Part shown: positions 13,301-23,800 of the stretch, piece by piece
How positions within the stretch are numbered: position 1 is the first letter of the stretch
Layout: every line of letters starts with the position of its first letter
From: Panorpa germanica
Taxonomy: Eukaryota > Arthropoda > Insecta > Mecoptera > Panorpidae
Length of the DNA stretch: 64,000 bases
Direction of reading: 5' to 3'
Assembly: GCA_963678705.1 (NCBI GenBank)
Contig: OY783215.1
Coordinates: 16,163,740 to 16,227,739 of the forward strand
The notes under the pieces: model-generated
What the model was told of the DNA's origin: nothing
The model's database searches: none
What the model saw: the letters and a program-made list of their open reading frames with translations, nothing else
Made by a program: the position numbers and the translations under genes

Positions 13301-14068
13301 TATTTCAAGGCTATATTTCTCCCAATCTGCTTTTCGGAAATTTCTCCTCGTTAAATATTCAGATGTACGGTAACGGTCTTTATTATAGTCATTCAAACAG
13401 AAAAAAATTGGGTAGTGATCACTACCTAAGCTATCTGCAAGAACTTGCCACGAAGTAATTTGTTGTGTTAACGTCATTGATACCAATGTGAGATCCAATA
13501 TACTGTCCCTTGTACTGAGATTGCTTACTCTAGTTGGTTTATCATCGTTGATAATATTTAGATTTTCGTTTTCTATGAAATCTAACAATTCGTTACCTTC
13601 ATACTGACTACCTGGACAATTTATATCCCAAGCAAGATTAGTCGCGTTAAAATCTCCAGCAAGTATAACAGGAACATCTATTTGTTGTTTTATCTGTGAC
13701 CAATTAGAATTAGATAGTTTATGATTCGGTTTAGCATAGATTGATAAAATACATATTACATCAGTTTCGTTATGTGTTAAAATTATTCCAACTATTTCGA
13801 CCGAATTAAATGGGTTATTTAGCATTACTCGTTTATATTTTATAGATTTATGAATCAAGATAGCAACACCCCCGTGGGGATTATAGTTTGTATTCTGTAT
13901 CCTATCTTCTCTTTCAATAAAATAACCTTTGATGTTGAAATTGATATTTTTTGTTAAAAACGTTTCTGATAGTATGCATATATGTATGTTATGCTTCTGT
14001 AACATATGTTGTAGTTCCTCTTTAATATATCTGACTCCTCTGCAATTCCATTGAATAAAATTTATCAT
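10340..14068 (-). CDS. LINE ORF2: endonuclease, reverse transcriptase, RNase H
   Basis: A 1242-residue open frame. Residues 1-225 form an APE-type endonuclease with the expected residues: N8 (WNCRG), E35 (SETF), D139 and N141 (GDFNATN), D192 and the terminal SDH motif at 216-218. The reverse transcriptase follows, with FRPITLLS, a DIEAAYDNV block, GIPQGSILSPLLF and the catalytic YADD at about 667-670. A ribonuclease H domain begins near residue 957 (WFTDGSF) and includes TEITAI, FTDSRSV and IPGHVGIKGNEMAD, so the D-E-D-H set is present. A Cys/His-rich tail (CRCGEEGSLDH) closes the protein. By family knowledge the enzyme nicks target DNA and primes reverse transcription there. All catalytic motifs are intact, so enzymatic activity is plausible. 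The LINE C-terminal RNase H places it near the I group. Confidence 0.95.
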   Translation of the reverse strand: MINFIQWNCRGVRYIKEELQHMLQKHNIHICILSETFLTKNINFNIKGYFIEREDRIQNTNYNPHGGVAILIHKSIKYKRVMLNNPFNSVEIVGIILTHNETDVICILSIYAKPNHKLSNSNWSQIKQQIDVPVILAGDFNATNLAWDINCPGSQYEGNELLDFIENENLNIINDDKPTRVSNLSTRDSILDLTLVSMTLTQQITSWQVLADSLGSDHYPIFFCLNDYNKDRYRTSEYLTRRNFRKADWEKYSLEIESRISNLSSNGITSNPQDVENKYNQFRDVINNSADIHIPSTRLYNITPNKIKPSWWDTECNKMIAQRKLALTIFNKNMTMANYLNYKKHQAKTRRYFRARKKIEWQNFCENLNPNTTTNIVWNNIRKINNKSYSTKRISDNENLIEEFIKKKFPQNNNLNITTTTIVKDNFLDNNINKNEVKFALNHNKNSSTGFDRINYKMIQNLPDNAINLLTQIYNLSLNTADIPLDWKKHIVVPILKTGKDPNKEESFRPITLLSCMGKTMESIIKNRLEWYLEHHKRLPELQFAFRKTRSTQHNLNILNIDIQRTYSKNHYMIAAFIDIEAAYDNVNLKILKEKVENIGISSKISNWIINYFQNREITVRYNNKLTGPILCNHGIPQGSILSPLLFNIYTEKLTTLSDNNTTVLMYADDMVIYSMGHTQDIAQNRLQSKLRKLDILLKEIKLNISSEKSKIVIFTRHRINCSPKITIRNKNITVTSNTKFLGIFFDTKSTWAKEIAHIINKCQKGLNLMRCIAGYKWGAHPTTLIKIYKAIVRPHIDYSSTMICTANNSRLKKIEIIQNKCLRIILGAMVSTPIQILNYQTNIPPVNIRIQQISDSFFCKNRHNSCGPLNTRLSKLYVLYNKPYWTTHKKPALLTSFDRYNNLNLEVHNIIPFFKFPLEISMTTIHTEINLFKKNDSKEITYQKYMEYITKDDINWSIWFTDGSFEKNSKTGGIGIFNYNTDQQYKYKLNNITNSYNTEITAIMKLLEIIQKTDNKNILIFTDSRSVCVSLNNNKFKNNNNNKICSIKEYLLKMEKNDINVKLIWIPGHVGIKGNEMADKLAKEACVDGEIIEINWSINDSKKIIKENCMAEWQNIYNEKSQSTGKLFFAANQKIPTTTWFNKNHSRRYISTNCRMKSGHSRCPAHLYKINIKDTPNCRCGEEGSLDHIILGCHLLTSKIDRLLNDLCNVTQFPVNMSCLMTSEATAEILTNFVIENNIEV

Positions 14069-14273
14069 TTTAACTGTTTTAATTAATTATTGATTTTTAT
14101 ATCTGTCCTTGGTCTTGTTGTTAGATTTATTTATATATTTTATTTTATTTTATTTTCTCTCCGTTTATATAATTATTGTTGATTTAATATTTTAGTAAAT
14201 TTATTAAACGATTAGGTTTAGTGATGTGAATAGATTTTTAAAAAATAAACTTAATTTATATATCGATGTTTTC

Positions 14274-15701
14274 TTACGAGTTTGGCCATTGTACACTAGA
14301 TATTTGTTTCTTGTAGCTTCTAAGGGATTGGGATGTAATATTTGGGTCTTTGTTTGTATTTTTAATTTTGTCATCATTATTTTTATTATATATTGATGTA
14401 TAGCAGGTATCATTATCATTGTTTTCCATTGTAATATCAGGTGTCTCTTGGTTGATTTGCTTTCTGTTTTTTCCTTGATTAGTTATCTTAAGGTATGTGT
14501 CGCTTTCTTCATTGTTAGGTTTCTTTTCTTCTCTTCTTCTTTTTGGAATTGGTTCTTTAGTGGATGTCGTAGGTTGTGGTTGACTGTAAGATCTTTGTAA
14601 CGAGTTACCTGTATTTGATTTATTCACTCTGGTATTAGTTCTTCTGGTTAAAGGGTTTGGTTTGTATGTTGGAATTATGTTGATACTATTGTATTTATTA
14701 ATGATATTGGGAAAAGTCTCATTGTAGTTTAGAGCTTCAAAAGAGTTTTGAGTTCTTACTGAGTATAAATAGTCTGTATTTTTTTCTGTTAATTCTAATT
14801 TTGCTTCATAAAAACTGAGATTGTGTTGGGCCATGAGATCTTTTATCTTGATTTGTCTTTTTTTTTCAGGACATTCATTGTCTGTAGCCTCGTGGTTAAG
14901 TTTACAATTTATGCATGTCGGATTAGGAGATGTGCATGCAGTACGTAAATGATCTTCACTTCCGCAGAATTTACATTTTGCTACTTTTGCTCTACATTTT
15001 GTGGCTGCATGTCCAAATTTAAAACAATTATAACATTGTATCGTCTGTTGTACAAATGGTTCACATGCTCGTCTCACTCTCCACATGTAAACATAAGCAG
15101 GAATAGCAAGTCCTTCAAAGAATAATTTCACTGTTGTACTGGGTTCATATTTAATAGCTCCGTCAACTCTTAGTTTTCGATTTAACCTTTGCACTCTCGT
15201 TACTTTAAAAGGTGGACACTCTATATTATTTAAAATTGTATCTTCCGAATATTCAATATCAACACCTTTTATAATAGCAACTTTTGTGCACCAGTAAAAT
15301 GGGATAAACGCTTCATACCCATTGTTTTTCAGCAATGTTGATTTGGTAATTTCGTTAGCTAGTACTGCATTAGCACATTGAACGATTACTCTATTTCTTC
15401 CCACTTTTTTAATTTCTATTATATTAGATTTATTGCTAATTTTACATATTATTTCTGCTAATTTAAGAGAACTAAAAAATGTATTTCCATCACTATTATT
15501 TTTAACTATCATTACTTTATACGAGTCATATTTTGTTTCTGTGTTGTATAAATTATTAAATATTTTTTTAACATTGTCACTATTGTTATTTAAGTTTTCT
15601 GTTATATCACTGGATGTTTTATCTGTAGGAATTGATTTGTTAGTCACAGAGTTGTTTTTATTGATCGGATTTTTATCGGGAGGTTCAACCTCCATATCCA
15701 T
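14274..15701 (-). CDS. LINE ORF1, gag-like zinc-knuckle RNA-binding protein
   Basis: A 475-residue uninterrupted frame, taken from the first Met after the leader. Three CCHC zinc knuckles lie in tandem: C223-C236 (CYNCFKFGHAATKC), C243-C256 (CKFCGSEDHLRTAC) and C263-C277 (CINCKLNHEATDNEC). The preceding region (about 60-215) is the gag-like domain usual in ORF1 of I and Jockey LINEs and ends in a basic, Trp-containing stretch. The C-terminal third is polar, Asn-rich and low in complexity. By family knowledge the protein coats the element RNA and helps form the retrotransposition particle. No stop or frameshift interrupts it. ORF2 follows after 205 bp in the same direction, so ORF2 is probably translated by reinitiation or a similar mechanism; this is inferred. 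Confidence 0.9.
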   Translation of the reverse strand: MDMEVEPPDKNPINKNNSVTNKSIPTDKTSSDITENLNNNSDNVKKIFNNLYNTETKYDSYKVMIVKNNSDGNTFFSSLKLAEIICKISNKSNIIEIKKVGRNRVIVQCANAVLANEITKSTLLKNNGYEAFIPFYWCTKVAIIKGVDIEYSEDTILNNIECPPFKVTRVQRLNRKLRVDGAIKYEPSTTVKLFFEGLAIPAYVYMWRVRRACEPFVQQTIQCYNCFKFGHAATKCRAKVAKCKFCGSEDHLRTACTSPNPTCINCKLNHEATDNECPEKKRQIKIKDLMAQHNLSFYEAKLELTEKNTDYLYSVRTQNSFEALNYNETFPNIINKYNSINIIPTYKPNPLTRRTNTRVNKSNTGNSLQRSYSQPQPTTSTKEPIPKRRREEKKPNNEESDTYLKITNQGKNRKQINQETPDITMENNDNDTCYTSIYNKNNDDKIKNTNKDPNITSQSLRSYKKQISSVQWPNS

Positions 15702-15923
15702 ATTGTTAATTAACCAGTGATAATTAAATAGAAGTTACTTCACTTCTAATTAATAACACTTAATAATAATATAAATTATAATTTAAAAAAAAAAAAAATC
15801 ACGAAAAAAAAATATTATAATTTGCAAAAAAAAAAAGATCACTATTTATTTTATTGTTTTGTTTATTGTAAATACGTGCGCTCACCAAGAAGACTCGATG
15901 TAAACTGTAAAAAAAAAAAAAAA
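15702..15923 (-). promoter_or_regulatory. LINE 5-prime leader, probable internal promoter
   Basis: About 220 bp lie between the presumed 5-prime end and ORF1. In sense orientation it begins near ACAGTTTACATCGAGTC and contains several T-runs. LINEs of this type use internal promoters without a TATA box, so promoter function is inferred from position only. Confidence 0.4.
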
Positions 15924-16139
15924 AAAAAAACATACAAAATACATATTAGCGAAAGGAAGGGGAGGAGGTTCAGAGGACGAATGTGTCAACGCCAATATAA
16001 GCCAAATGTGCTGGGAATAGGTTTATGAGAAGCCACATAGAGTAGCATAAGATACTACCTTATATAATTCATTTTCATTTCATTTTAGATTTTATGCATT
16101 TAAAATTGTTTTAGAAAATATACAAAAAACAATATAATA

Positions 16140-16275
16140 TTAAAAAATCTAGCACCCAGCAATACTTGAGCCCCGGTTTGATTCCCGCAGATATGGATAG
16201 ATTCATTCTATGTCTATGAATGTAAAGAAATAATTCTTAAAATAATAAACAAATAAATAAAATAAAATAAGTAAA
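16140..16275 (+). repeat. Possible SINE with B-box and AATA-rich tail
   Basis: GAGCCCCGGTTTGATTCCCG at about 16172-16191 includes GGTTTGATTCC, a good B-box. About 55 bp downstream a tail made of AATAAATAAAATAAAATAA occurs at about 16243-16270. This is the arrangement of a 5-prime-truncated tRNA-derived SINE. No A-box is seen and no family is recognised. Confidence 0.4.
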
Positions 16276-16689
16276 GAAATGTACCAACCGTATAAAAAAT
16301 AAATCTACAAAATACACGATACACTATACGTATGAATTATTCTCATTCCAATGAGTGATGAAAAGATAACCGGAAAAATCATACATGAAGGAAAAAATGA
16401 GAACTCCTTGGTTATAGAAACCAGAAACCTTTGGATTACCTCTTACTTTGACTAGACTGTAGTATATGGGTCCTGATTTGAATATTCATCTAACTGAGTA
16501 TTCTGAGAGAGGATAGAATAAAAATTATCCAGAGAAGGAAATTAAGATATTAGGGGCACCTATTCTAGAAGTCATCTCTTTTTTACTCTCACCCAAATTC
16601 AATTGTATCTACACAATCTACCTTTGTCAAGAGGTCTCTGGTTTACAGCGAGATAAAAATGTAATAAATCAGTAGATACAATATATTTT

Positions 16690-17135
16690 TCAGAAAATAT
16701 TCACTCTATTGTTTTCTTTATTGATAATTTACAAGGCTTCCTAGGACCATGGTCCTTTTTTTGCACTTATTGTTAGATTTCATAAACTACATATCTACAT
16801 TTTATTTATTATTACATATGTATATCCTACACTTTCACTCTCGCCATACTCCACATCCTGTCTATCATCAAATCGTAGTAGTCATCGCAACAGGATTTAT
16901 TATTTAAACAAGGACGAGAGGAGTAGCGGGGAGGAAAATGTACGCATAATCGTGTCAGGTACTGTGCAATCGACTTTCGATTGGCCATAGAATTTCTAGT
17001 TGGTTTCTGTAGCAAAAAGAAGCTACATAAAGAACACATTTCTACGAGTAAACAAACAGATACAGCCAGTCCTTGCTGCATATGCGTTCCCTTCCGTTCC
17101 GACCAATAAAAAGAAAGAACTAACAAGATTAAAGT
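16690..17135 (-). mobile_element. LINE 3-prime fragment, family with the GGACCATGGTCC end
   Basis: The last 90 bp in sense orientation read through TTTATTGATAATTTACAAGG and a CCTAGGACCATGGTCC block. They match the ends at 33510-33560 and 44150-44195. A minus-strand frame (16827-17126) ends in LMIDRMWSMARVKV, and the copy at 33.6 kb ends in LVIDRIWNIADLKV, so the shared C-terminus is coding in origin. The rest of this frame is diverged. It is a truncated, inactive LINE tail. Confidence 0.6.
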
Positions 17136-17154
17136 AATTTATTTAGCTATTTAA

Positions 17155-17830
17155 ATGAAAAGAAACTCTTAAGTTTCAAGTAAGCACTTCAGTTGGTTTT
17201 CCCAATGAGTTGGAAACTTGCATAAATAGCGAACATGTTAGTTTAATCATCCTATTCGATTGTAAGCATTGGTCTAATTAACAGTTAACATTAAAAGTTC
17301 AGCTAAGCAGCTAATGAGTAGACTTTTCGCGGACTTGTCAGTCAATTCTGCAGAAATCTTAGATATATTGTTAGTAGATAACGATGAAAAGATATTATCA
17401 ATGGAAGAAGAATTAAATTTAATTTAAAATAATTCGGAAAAACCTGTTGTGGGTGCTGTTATAGAGGGTAAGGATTTTGGAAAATTGAAGCAGGAATTTA
17501 CCCTTTTTAAGAATACAAAAAAGGACGCTAGATCTAGAGAGGCTTTATGTCGTTCTATGCACGGTCAAACCAACTTCGACGGATAATGAAACAACATTCT
17601 CGGTGTATGTAAATTTTTGCACCAAACTTAGATCGTCATTGGAGGATAAGTCTCTAAATGCTTTGGTATTTTTTAAATATTAGTATATTAGAGCTGGTAA
17701 AGTAAAATAAGTTGTATAATTATTATGTTATTACTTAAATAATAAATGTTTTTTATATTTTACTGATTTCGGACGCGACCCGGACCCGGATCCGGCGGGT
17801 ATTAAAACCACGGGTCGTCAGAAGCGCTAC
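17155..17830 (+). mobile_element. hAT element relic, copy 1
   Basis: It shares a long block with 45720-46222, including TTGGAAACTTGCATAAATAG, GTAAGCATTGGTCTA and GATGAAAAGATATTATCAAT. A decayed frame near 17575-17700 reads TTSTDNETTFS-like and KLRSSLEDKSLNALVFFKY-like segments. This resembles the C-terminal dimerisation region of hAT transposases. The right end near 17760-17820 has the GC-rich stretch GGACCCGGATCCGGCGGG. Stops and frameshifts are present. A segment at 17450-17565 is absent from the second copy, so the two are different deletion forms. The left end is not identifiable. Confidence 0.65.
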
Positions 17831-18482
17831 ATCCAATTCGTTGACTGCTACCGTGCTGTACAGTATACGCGTACTCCATTAAACAATGATGCGGCTCTGA
17901 TGGACCCGCTAACAACAAATCGCCAACGAGGGAACTACAGAATTGGTCAACTCCAATCTATAAATATAAGAAAATCATGGATGATTTAAAATTTATTACC
18001 CAGTTCGTATGAATAAACATTGTAATACTGTAACAATTATTTATGGGACGTACACTTAGTCTTGTGCTTAATTTATGGCAGTCATAAAGACCGCAGAAAC
18101 AACTCACGAACATGTCATGATAATGGTGATGGTGATAGTGATGGGGGACTGGATGCACTTGTCCCATTCCTGAGTTGGTTCAGCGTGTATTACTTGTAGC
18201 AAATGCGTGGTAGTTAGCATCGTAAATGGTATTGATCTCAGGTGAACGTGGACACTGGATTACAATCCCCGTGACGTACTCCTATCTGAAGGCAACGAAC
18301 GCAGATGCTAAGTGTGGGAAATTGAATTGTACTTTTACGTGATAAACTTGAAGAAAATGGATGATTGCAATTTGACACATGTAGGATGTGCAGTAGGACC
18401 AAACTTTGCACAAACTATCTATTCAATGACAAAAAGAAGAGTAGTACTTTCTTATTTATGTACAAATATCACAAATATTTAA

Positions 18483-19176
18483 GGGGTTACATACAGTTAT
18501 TACGCCCAAAAAAAGCGATTTTTTAAGAATTTTTACTGAGAAATCTTTTAAATGTATTAATGTAAACATTACGGTAACTTTTAACCGTATTTTGACATTT
18601 TTATACTTGTAAAAATAATAATAGCTGATCTTCCAGAGCTCCTCTCAAAAAAGACATCTTGCGGTGACCACTATATCTCTGGACTGAATCATCTAAAATT
18701 AAAAATCCAAACGGATTTCGTTAAACTAATGTATAATCTAGTAATTAATCGAAAGAAATAAGCAAAATAATTTTCTTTAGACAAAATGACGGCTTCTCAA
18801 AAAAAAATAATTTTTGACCGAAATTTTGGCCTTAAATTGTTTATAAAAAAAAACATTCATCGGTGAAAAAAACCTTCGATTAATTACTAAAAAATATAAG
18901 AAACTTGTGTTAAAATTTCAGACTGACCGGTTCAGCACTTTCTGAGAAATCTTGGTCACCGATTTTAAAGACACAGTTTTCAGAAAAAACTCTTTTAAAG
19001 TTTCAATAGCACTATATAGAGTGAAAAAAAAATTCAACTTACATAACCTCGAAAATAATCGCCGGATTTACTTGAAATGTTATATGTGTGTACTTAAATA
19101 TATGTGTATTACGAAAATGAAATATAAAATTATTTCTTTTGAAAATGTTAACTGTAACAACTGTAATAACCACTTC
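18483..19176. mobile_element. TTAA-type non-autonomous element, copy 2
   Basis: It begins GGGGTTACATACAGTTATTA directly after TTAA (18479-18482), like the copy at 1148. The right end near 19176 (AACTGTAATAACC) is degraded and its TTAA is lost. The interior aligns with copy 1 in the opposite orientation, for example TTAATTACTAAAAAATATAAG and the GGTTCAGC...TCAGACTG block. No transposase is encoded. The 105-codon frame at 18952-19269 crosses the element end and is not a gene. Confidence 0.6.
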
Positions 19177-19504
19177 AGTCTCGCTAGACACACTTATATG
19201 TCTCTAACTCTAGAAGTCGTGACTGTGGCATCTTTGAAGCTCACGCCAATCTTGACAAACGAAGTTTAGTTGACACTTAGATAATAATTAATTCAAATGT
19301 TTCTCAGACCATTTTCTTCCTTATGAAAAAGCGAAGGATATAATAAAGTCTATTTATCTCCATAAAACCGATGTTATGATTTTAAGAGAAAAATGGCGCA
19401 CATATAGACGTAATCATCAGGATGAAGGTGAAAAAAATAAATCATTAGTTCCAGGTTGAAGTTCATTTGTCATAAAGAAATTTGCTTTTTATATAAAAAC
19501 CTTA

Positions 19505-20079
19505 TCCTCCTATATTATAATGTTCCAAGTGAAAGTTTATATGTTTATTTGTTTATATGTGGCTCGAAAACGGCTCTGCGTATTTTCCTGAAATACTCTA
19601 TTTGGTAGAGAAAAAAATTCCCGTAATTTTGGAAAAATTATATATATATATATATAATTTTGGTCTATACCTTTTAATTTGAGAAACTTTAAAGAAACCT
19701 CAAATTTTGGATTGTGTAATAATTGAATAGGATATTAAAAAAAAAATAAAAATATTATTTGGGGCACTGTGGCGGTTTTAGCTGAGAGTAAAAATTTGAC
19801 TAGAAAGTTTAAATTTTGTAAATGGGCTAATTTGGATACCTAATTTACAAATCGAAAAAAAAACCTTAAAATTGAAAGAAAGTTGGTCAAATAATGAACA
19901 AATTGAAAAGAAAATATTTTTTTAGTCAGTTTATATGAAAAAATATTGGTTGTTATATGTAAAATATGTATGGAACGAGTTAAATATTTCAATCTAAAGA
20001 GGGAATTAAAAAATAATTGAAGTGCAATTCGATTCATACACAAAAAACAGTCGTCGCTTGCGACGGGGGTAAACTCTAG
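19505..20079 (+). mobile_element. Non-autonomous Helitron
   Basis: The 5-prime end TCCTCCTATATTATAATG and the following GAAAGTTTATATG, then GGCTCGAAAACGGCT, have the form of insect Helitron starts (TC at the tip, then an AAAACGGCT-type segment). The 3-prime end has a short hairpin, CGTCGC-TT-GCGACG at 20052-20065, followed 10 bases later by the terminal CTAG (20076-20079). The element lies between A (19504) and T (20080), as expected for Helitrons, which insert in AT without duplication. It is 575 bp and has no Rep/helicase gene. A short (TA)n run lies at about 19641-19662. Confidence 0.75.
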
Positions 20080-20714
20080 TCTAAATATACTGTTCAGGTA
20101 CGTTGTTTATGAACGATTTTTTTAAATTATTTAGATCATAAGAAGACTAAATTATTAGATCGTTAGAAAGGATTACTAGCAGTAAAATAACGTATAATAA
20201 CAAACCATTTTAAGCAAAAATACTAATATACACAGTGCACACTGTGTTCACCGGGTACTGATTTAGCATAATCTGTCATGACCATAATGAAGCAAGAATA
20301 TGTATGAATCTGCAAGAAACGTTTACGAGAATTCCCTCCACATAATTATTGATGTCTTCATTAAGTGACAACGCACAATGTTCTGCTAGTAAATTCTGAC
20401 AGAGCTGTGGCACGTGTGATGGGGGCGAAGGGGGAAGGGGGTAGTGGAGGTACCTGTCACATTGTTGTACTCGTACATGCTGCATAATAGCTGCAAACTC
20501 CAATGACAACTTGGAAATAATGAGTATTGAATTACTAATTATAATTAACCGTTTATTGTATGGGAACACTTAATAGTTAACGTGTGAATATAATTAATTA
20601 TCACAGGTTAATTTTAGTTGATGAATCTAATTGTCTGAGATCGTTAAAGATACTGTGTTATAAACACCACAAAAATGGAGAAGACCTTTAATATTAGGTT
20701 GCAGACATTTTAGG

Positions 20715-20815
20715 AATTGTAAATTTTTAATCAAACTTATGTGTTGCTTCTGAAATCAAAGACTTTTATTTTAGTAATTTACATACACATTATAATAATT
20801 ACACTATTTAACTTA
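20715..20815 (-). repeat. Dispersed repeat, copy 1 (partner at 40803-40905)
   Basis: About 100 bp, including TTGCTTCTGAAAT and TTTTAGTAATTTACATACA, match 40803-40905 in the same orientation at roughly 85% by eye. Here the match stops where the LINE tail at 20816 begins, so the LINE may have inserted at or near the end of this older repeat. Confidence 0.6.
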
Positions 20816-23800
20816 TTTATTTATTTTGCCATTTGGCACTGCATTCTTGTGCCTTTACTCATTTATATACATGTCATTGTGCTTAATTCAATTTTGATCC
20901 TTATTAAATCTAAACATTCTCATTTTTTTCAAACGAGAAAAAAAAATATATATAAAATTCCTTATAAAAATAAAAACAAAACTGCTACTGCTACTGCTTC
21001 ACTCCTCCTGCTTGGCTCCTCCTGCTACTGTGCCTCATGTTTCTACTCTGCTATTCCTTCTCTTTCCTAGTTTTTTTTTCTGTATCTCCGCCATCCACCT
21101 CTTCCCTTCACTTTCGGCATTACATTCTTCTTTCTTAAAAAGATTTAAAAAGCTTCTTCTAATTATTTCCGCCATCCATCTGTTCCCTTTCTTGCCCCCT
21201 TTTAAGAGCTGCCCAATATTCATCTCACTCCCTACTTTTTCCTTACAATCAAACTTAATGTGCTCCAGTGTTTCGTCCTCCCTTCCGCACACTCTACAAT
21301 TCTTGCCTCACTACTTTCCCAGTATCTGTTTTCTTTTTCCCCATTTCCCAATCTAAACCTTGCTGTCCTTCTTATGTTTTTTATGTCTTTTTCTATTAAG
21401 TATTGAGGTATATTACTTTCCCAAATCCTTATATATCTTGTATTGTAATTGCTTTTCTCGATTTTTCCCATTCTTTCCTGTTGTTGTATCTCCTTATCCC
21501 TTCTCCTTAGCTCCTCTTCCACACTTGCGGCTTCTTCTCTTCTCCCCTCTGCCTCCTCGATCGCAATTCCATTTCTTTCAAAATACTCCTTTCTCTTTTT
21601 CGCCCCCCCTCCCTTCTTTATACTTTCCTCTCTTATTTTCTTTAAAATTTTGCTTTCAGCATTGCTCATTTTCTCCTCATATTTTATTGTTCTTTCACCT
21701 TCTTTAATTCTTATCTTGTCCATTTTTAGCTCCTCCATGATCATGTATCCTGGTGTGCACCTGTCCAGCCCTAGTATCCATTTAATATATCTCTCCTGTA
21801 TTCTTTCCATCTTTATTTTCCATATTTCCCTTATCTGAGCCTCTTCTCCATTGTTCTTTTTAAAAGTGTAACCCAGATATCTAAATTCTTTTACTTCCTC
21901 AATGCCCTCTGTTTTGTATTTCCACATTTTATGTATTCTTTTTCCTCCACCTTTTTTAAATACCATTATTTTTGTTTTTTCCACATTTAGTTCTAGCCCT
22001 TTCTTGTCTATATATCTCCCTAGTCGATGTACCATCTCCTGTAGCTCTCCCTCCCTTTTTGCTAACAGGACTATATCATCAGCGTATGCTAATGTCCATA
22101 TCTTGTTGTTTCTTCCTATTACCACCCCCCATCTTGCCCTCTTTCCATTACCCCCTCCAAATCTGCTATATATATCGCAAATAAAATGGGACTCAGAGGA
22201 CAACCTTGCCTCACCCCCTTGTCTGTCCTGCTCTTATTTCGCATTTTTGTCTCCTTGTAGATTTCTTCAATTCTTTCCACTATGTTCTCATCTACTTTTT
22301 TCCGTCTCATGTATTCCCACAACTTCTCCCTGTTTACCATATCGAATGCTGCTTTCAGGTCAATGAACATCGCATAGATCTGTCCTCCTTTTTCCTTGAG
22401 TTCTCTTTCTACTATATAATTCAGAGCGTATATGTTGTCTAACGTTCCTCTCCCCTTTCTAAACCCTGCTTGCGTTTCGGGTATTATTCCTTTTACTTTT
22501 ATCTCTTCTTCCAACCTTTCTCTCACTATTTCTGCATAGATCCTATACCCTGTATTCAATAGGGTAATTCCCCTATAGTTCTTGGCTTCGTCTCTATTTC
22601 CCTTTTTGTATATTTGAGATAGAATCCCTTCTCTCCAGCTATCTGGAAATTCTCCTCCTTTCCATATCTTATTCAACGCTGTCAGTAATCCTTTCTCTAT
22701 AATTTCTCGCCCAACTTTCCACGCTTCGTTCTTTAGTCCATCTCTACCTGGTGCTTTCTTTTCCTTGAGTTTTGGAATTTGTGTTTTTAGTTCATTTAGT
22801 TCTATTTAGTTTACTTTCTTCTTCTCTTAATTCTCCTTATTTATACTCTCGTTTCTTTTCTTTCCTCCTAGTACTCCCATAAAGTGTTTCGTCCACTCTT
22901 CCATTTTTATTTCCTTACTTGGCTCTTTCCTTTGACTTTTCTCCCTATTTATGTAATCCCATGCCTGCCTTTCCGTTGTTATCTCTCTTATTTATTTTTC
23001 TATCTTTGTTTTGAACTCATTCTTTTTATCTTTTATCTTTTCGTTATATTCCCTTTGCTTCCTCTTGAAGGCTTCTTTACTTGACTCTCCTTTCTTCGAT
23101 CTCTTTAGTTCTCTTTTTAACTCTTTTTTCCTTTCTTTACATTCTTTATCCCACCTTTTGTTTTCTCCAGTTCTATCAGTCCTTCTCCACCTTTTACCTT
23201 GAGTTGCTTCCTTCATCCTCTCTTCAATTTCCTCTATCTCCTCCGTGGCTCCTTTTTCTTCGTATCTCCGTTCCAATTCCTCCATAAACTTTTTCCTTTC
23301 TACCTAGGTCCAATCGCTGCCTTCTCTCCATTCATCTTCCTTTCTTTCTCCTCTCCTCGCCTGCAAATCCACCATCAGAGGTAGGTGATCCGAGTCCACC
23401 CTCTCTTCCACTTTCATTCTCGCTACCTTCTTTCCTCCTCCCAGCGTTGTCACCACGAAGTCGATCACTGTATCCCCTCTGTCTCCCACATAGGTATATT
23501 CTCTTTCTTCATCTCCTTCCTTGTTTTCATTTAGGACTATCCATCCTTGTTCTTCTAGCATTTCCATTAATTCTTTTCCCTCGGCGTTTATTGTTTTGTC
23601 CTTTGTTATTCTTTTCTTTTTACTATTTCCCCATTTTTCGTCCAACTCTCCCAACTCCCCAATTCTCGCGTTGAAATCCCCTCCAATTAATAGGTTTTCC
23701 TGTTTCTCATCCTTAATTATTTCTTTTATTTCTATCATTGTTTCTTTTATATTATCTTTACTGTATATTGCTACTATTTCCCATGTCTCTTCTTCCAGTG

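Larger units (their letters stand above)
10153..15923 (-). mobile_element. Full-length I-like LINE (non-LTR retrotransposon)
   Basis: On the minus strand the order is a short 5-prime leader, ORF1 (gag-like, 15701-14274), a spacer of about 200 bp, ORF2 (endonuclease, reverse transcriptase, RNase H; 14068-10340), a 3-prime UTR of about 170 bp and a poly(A) tail seen as a T-run at 10153-10171. The stretch AAAAAAACATA occurs at 10142-10152, beside the tail, and at 15924-15934, beside the 5-prime end. This is a plausible 11-bp target duplication, although it is low-complexity and the exact 5-prime base is hidden in an A-run. Both ORFs are uninterrupted. The combination of three CCHC knuckles in ORF1 and RNase H in ORF2 fits the I/Nimb group. 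It is the most complete non-LTR element in the window and may be young or active. Confidence 0.9.
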
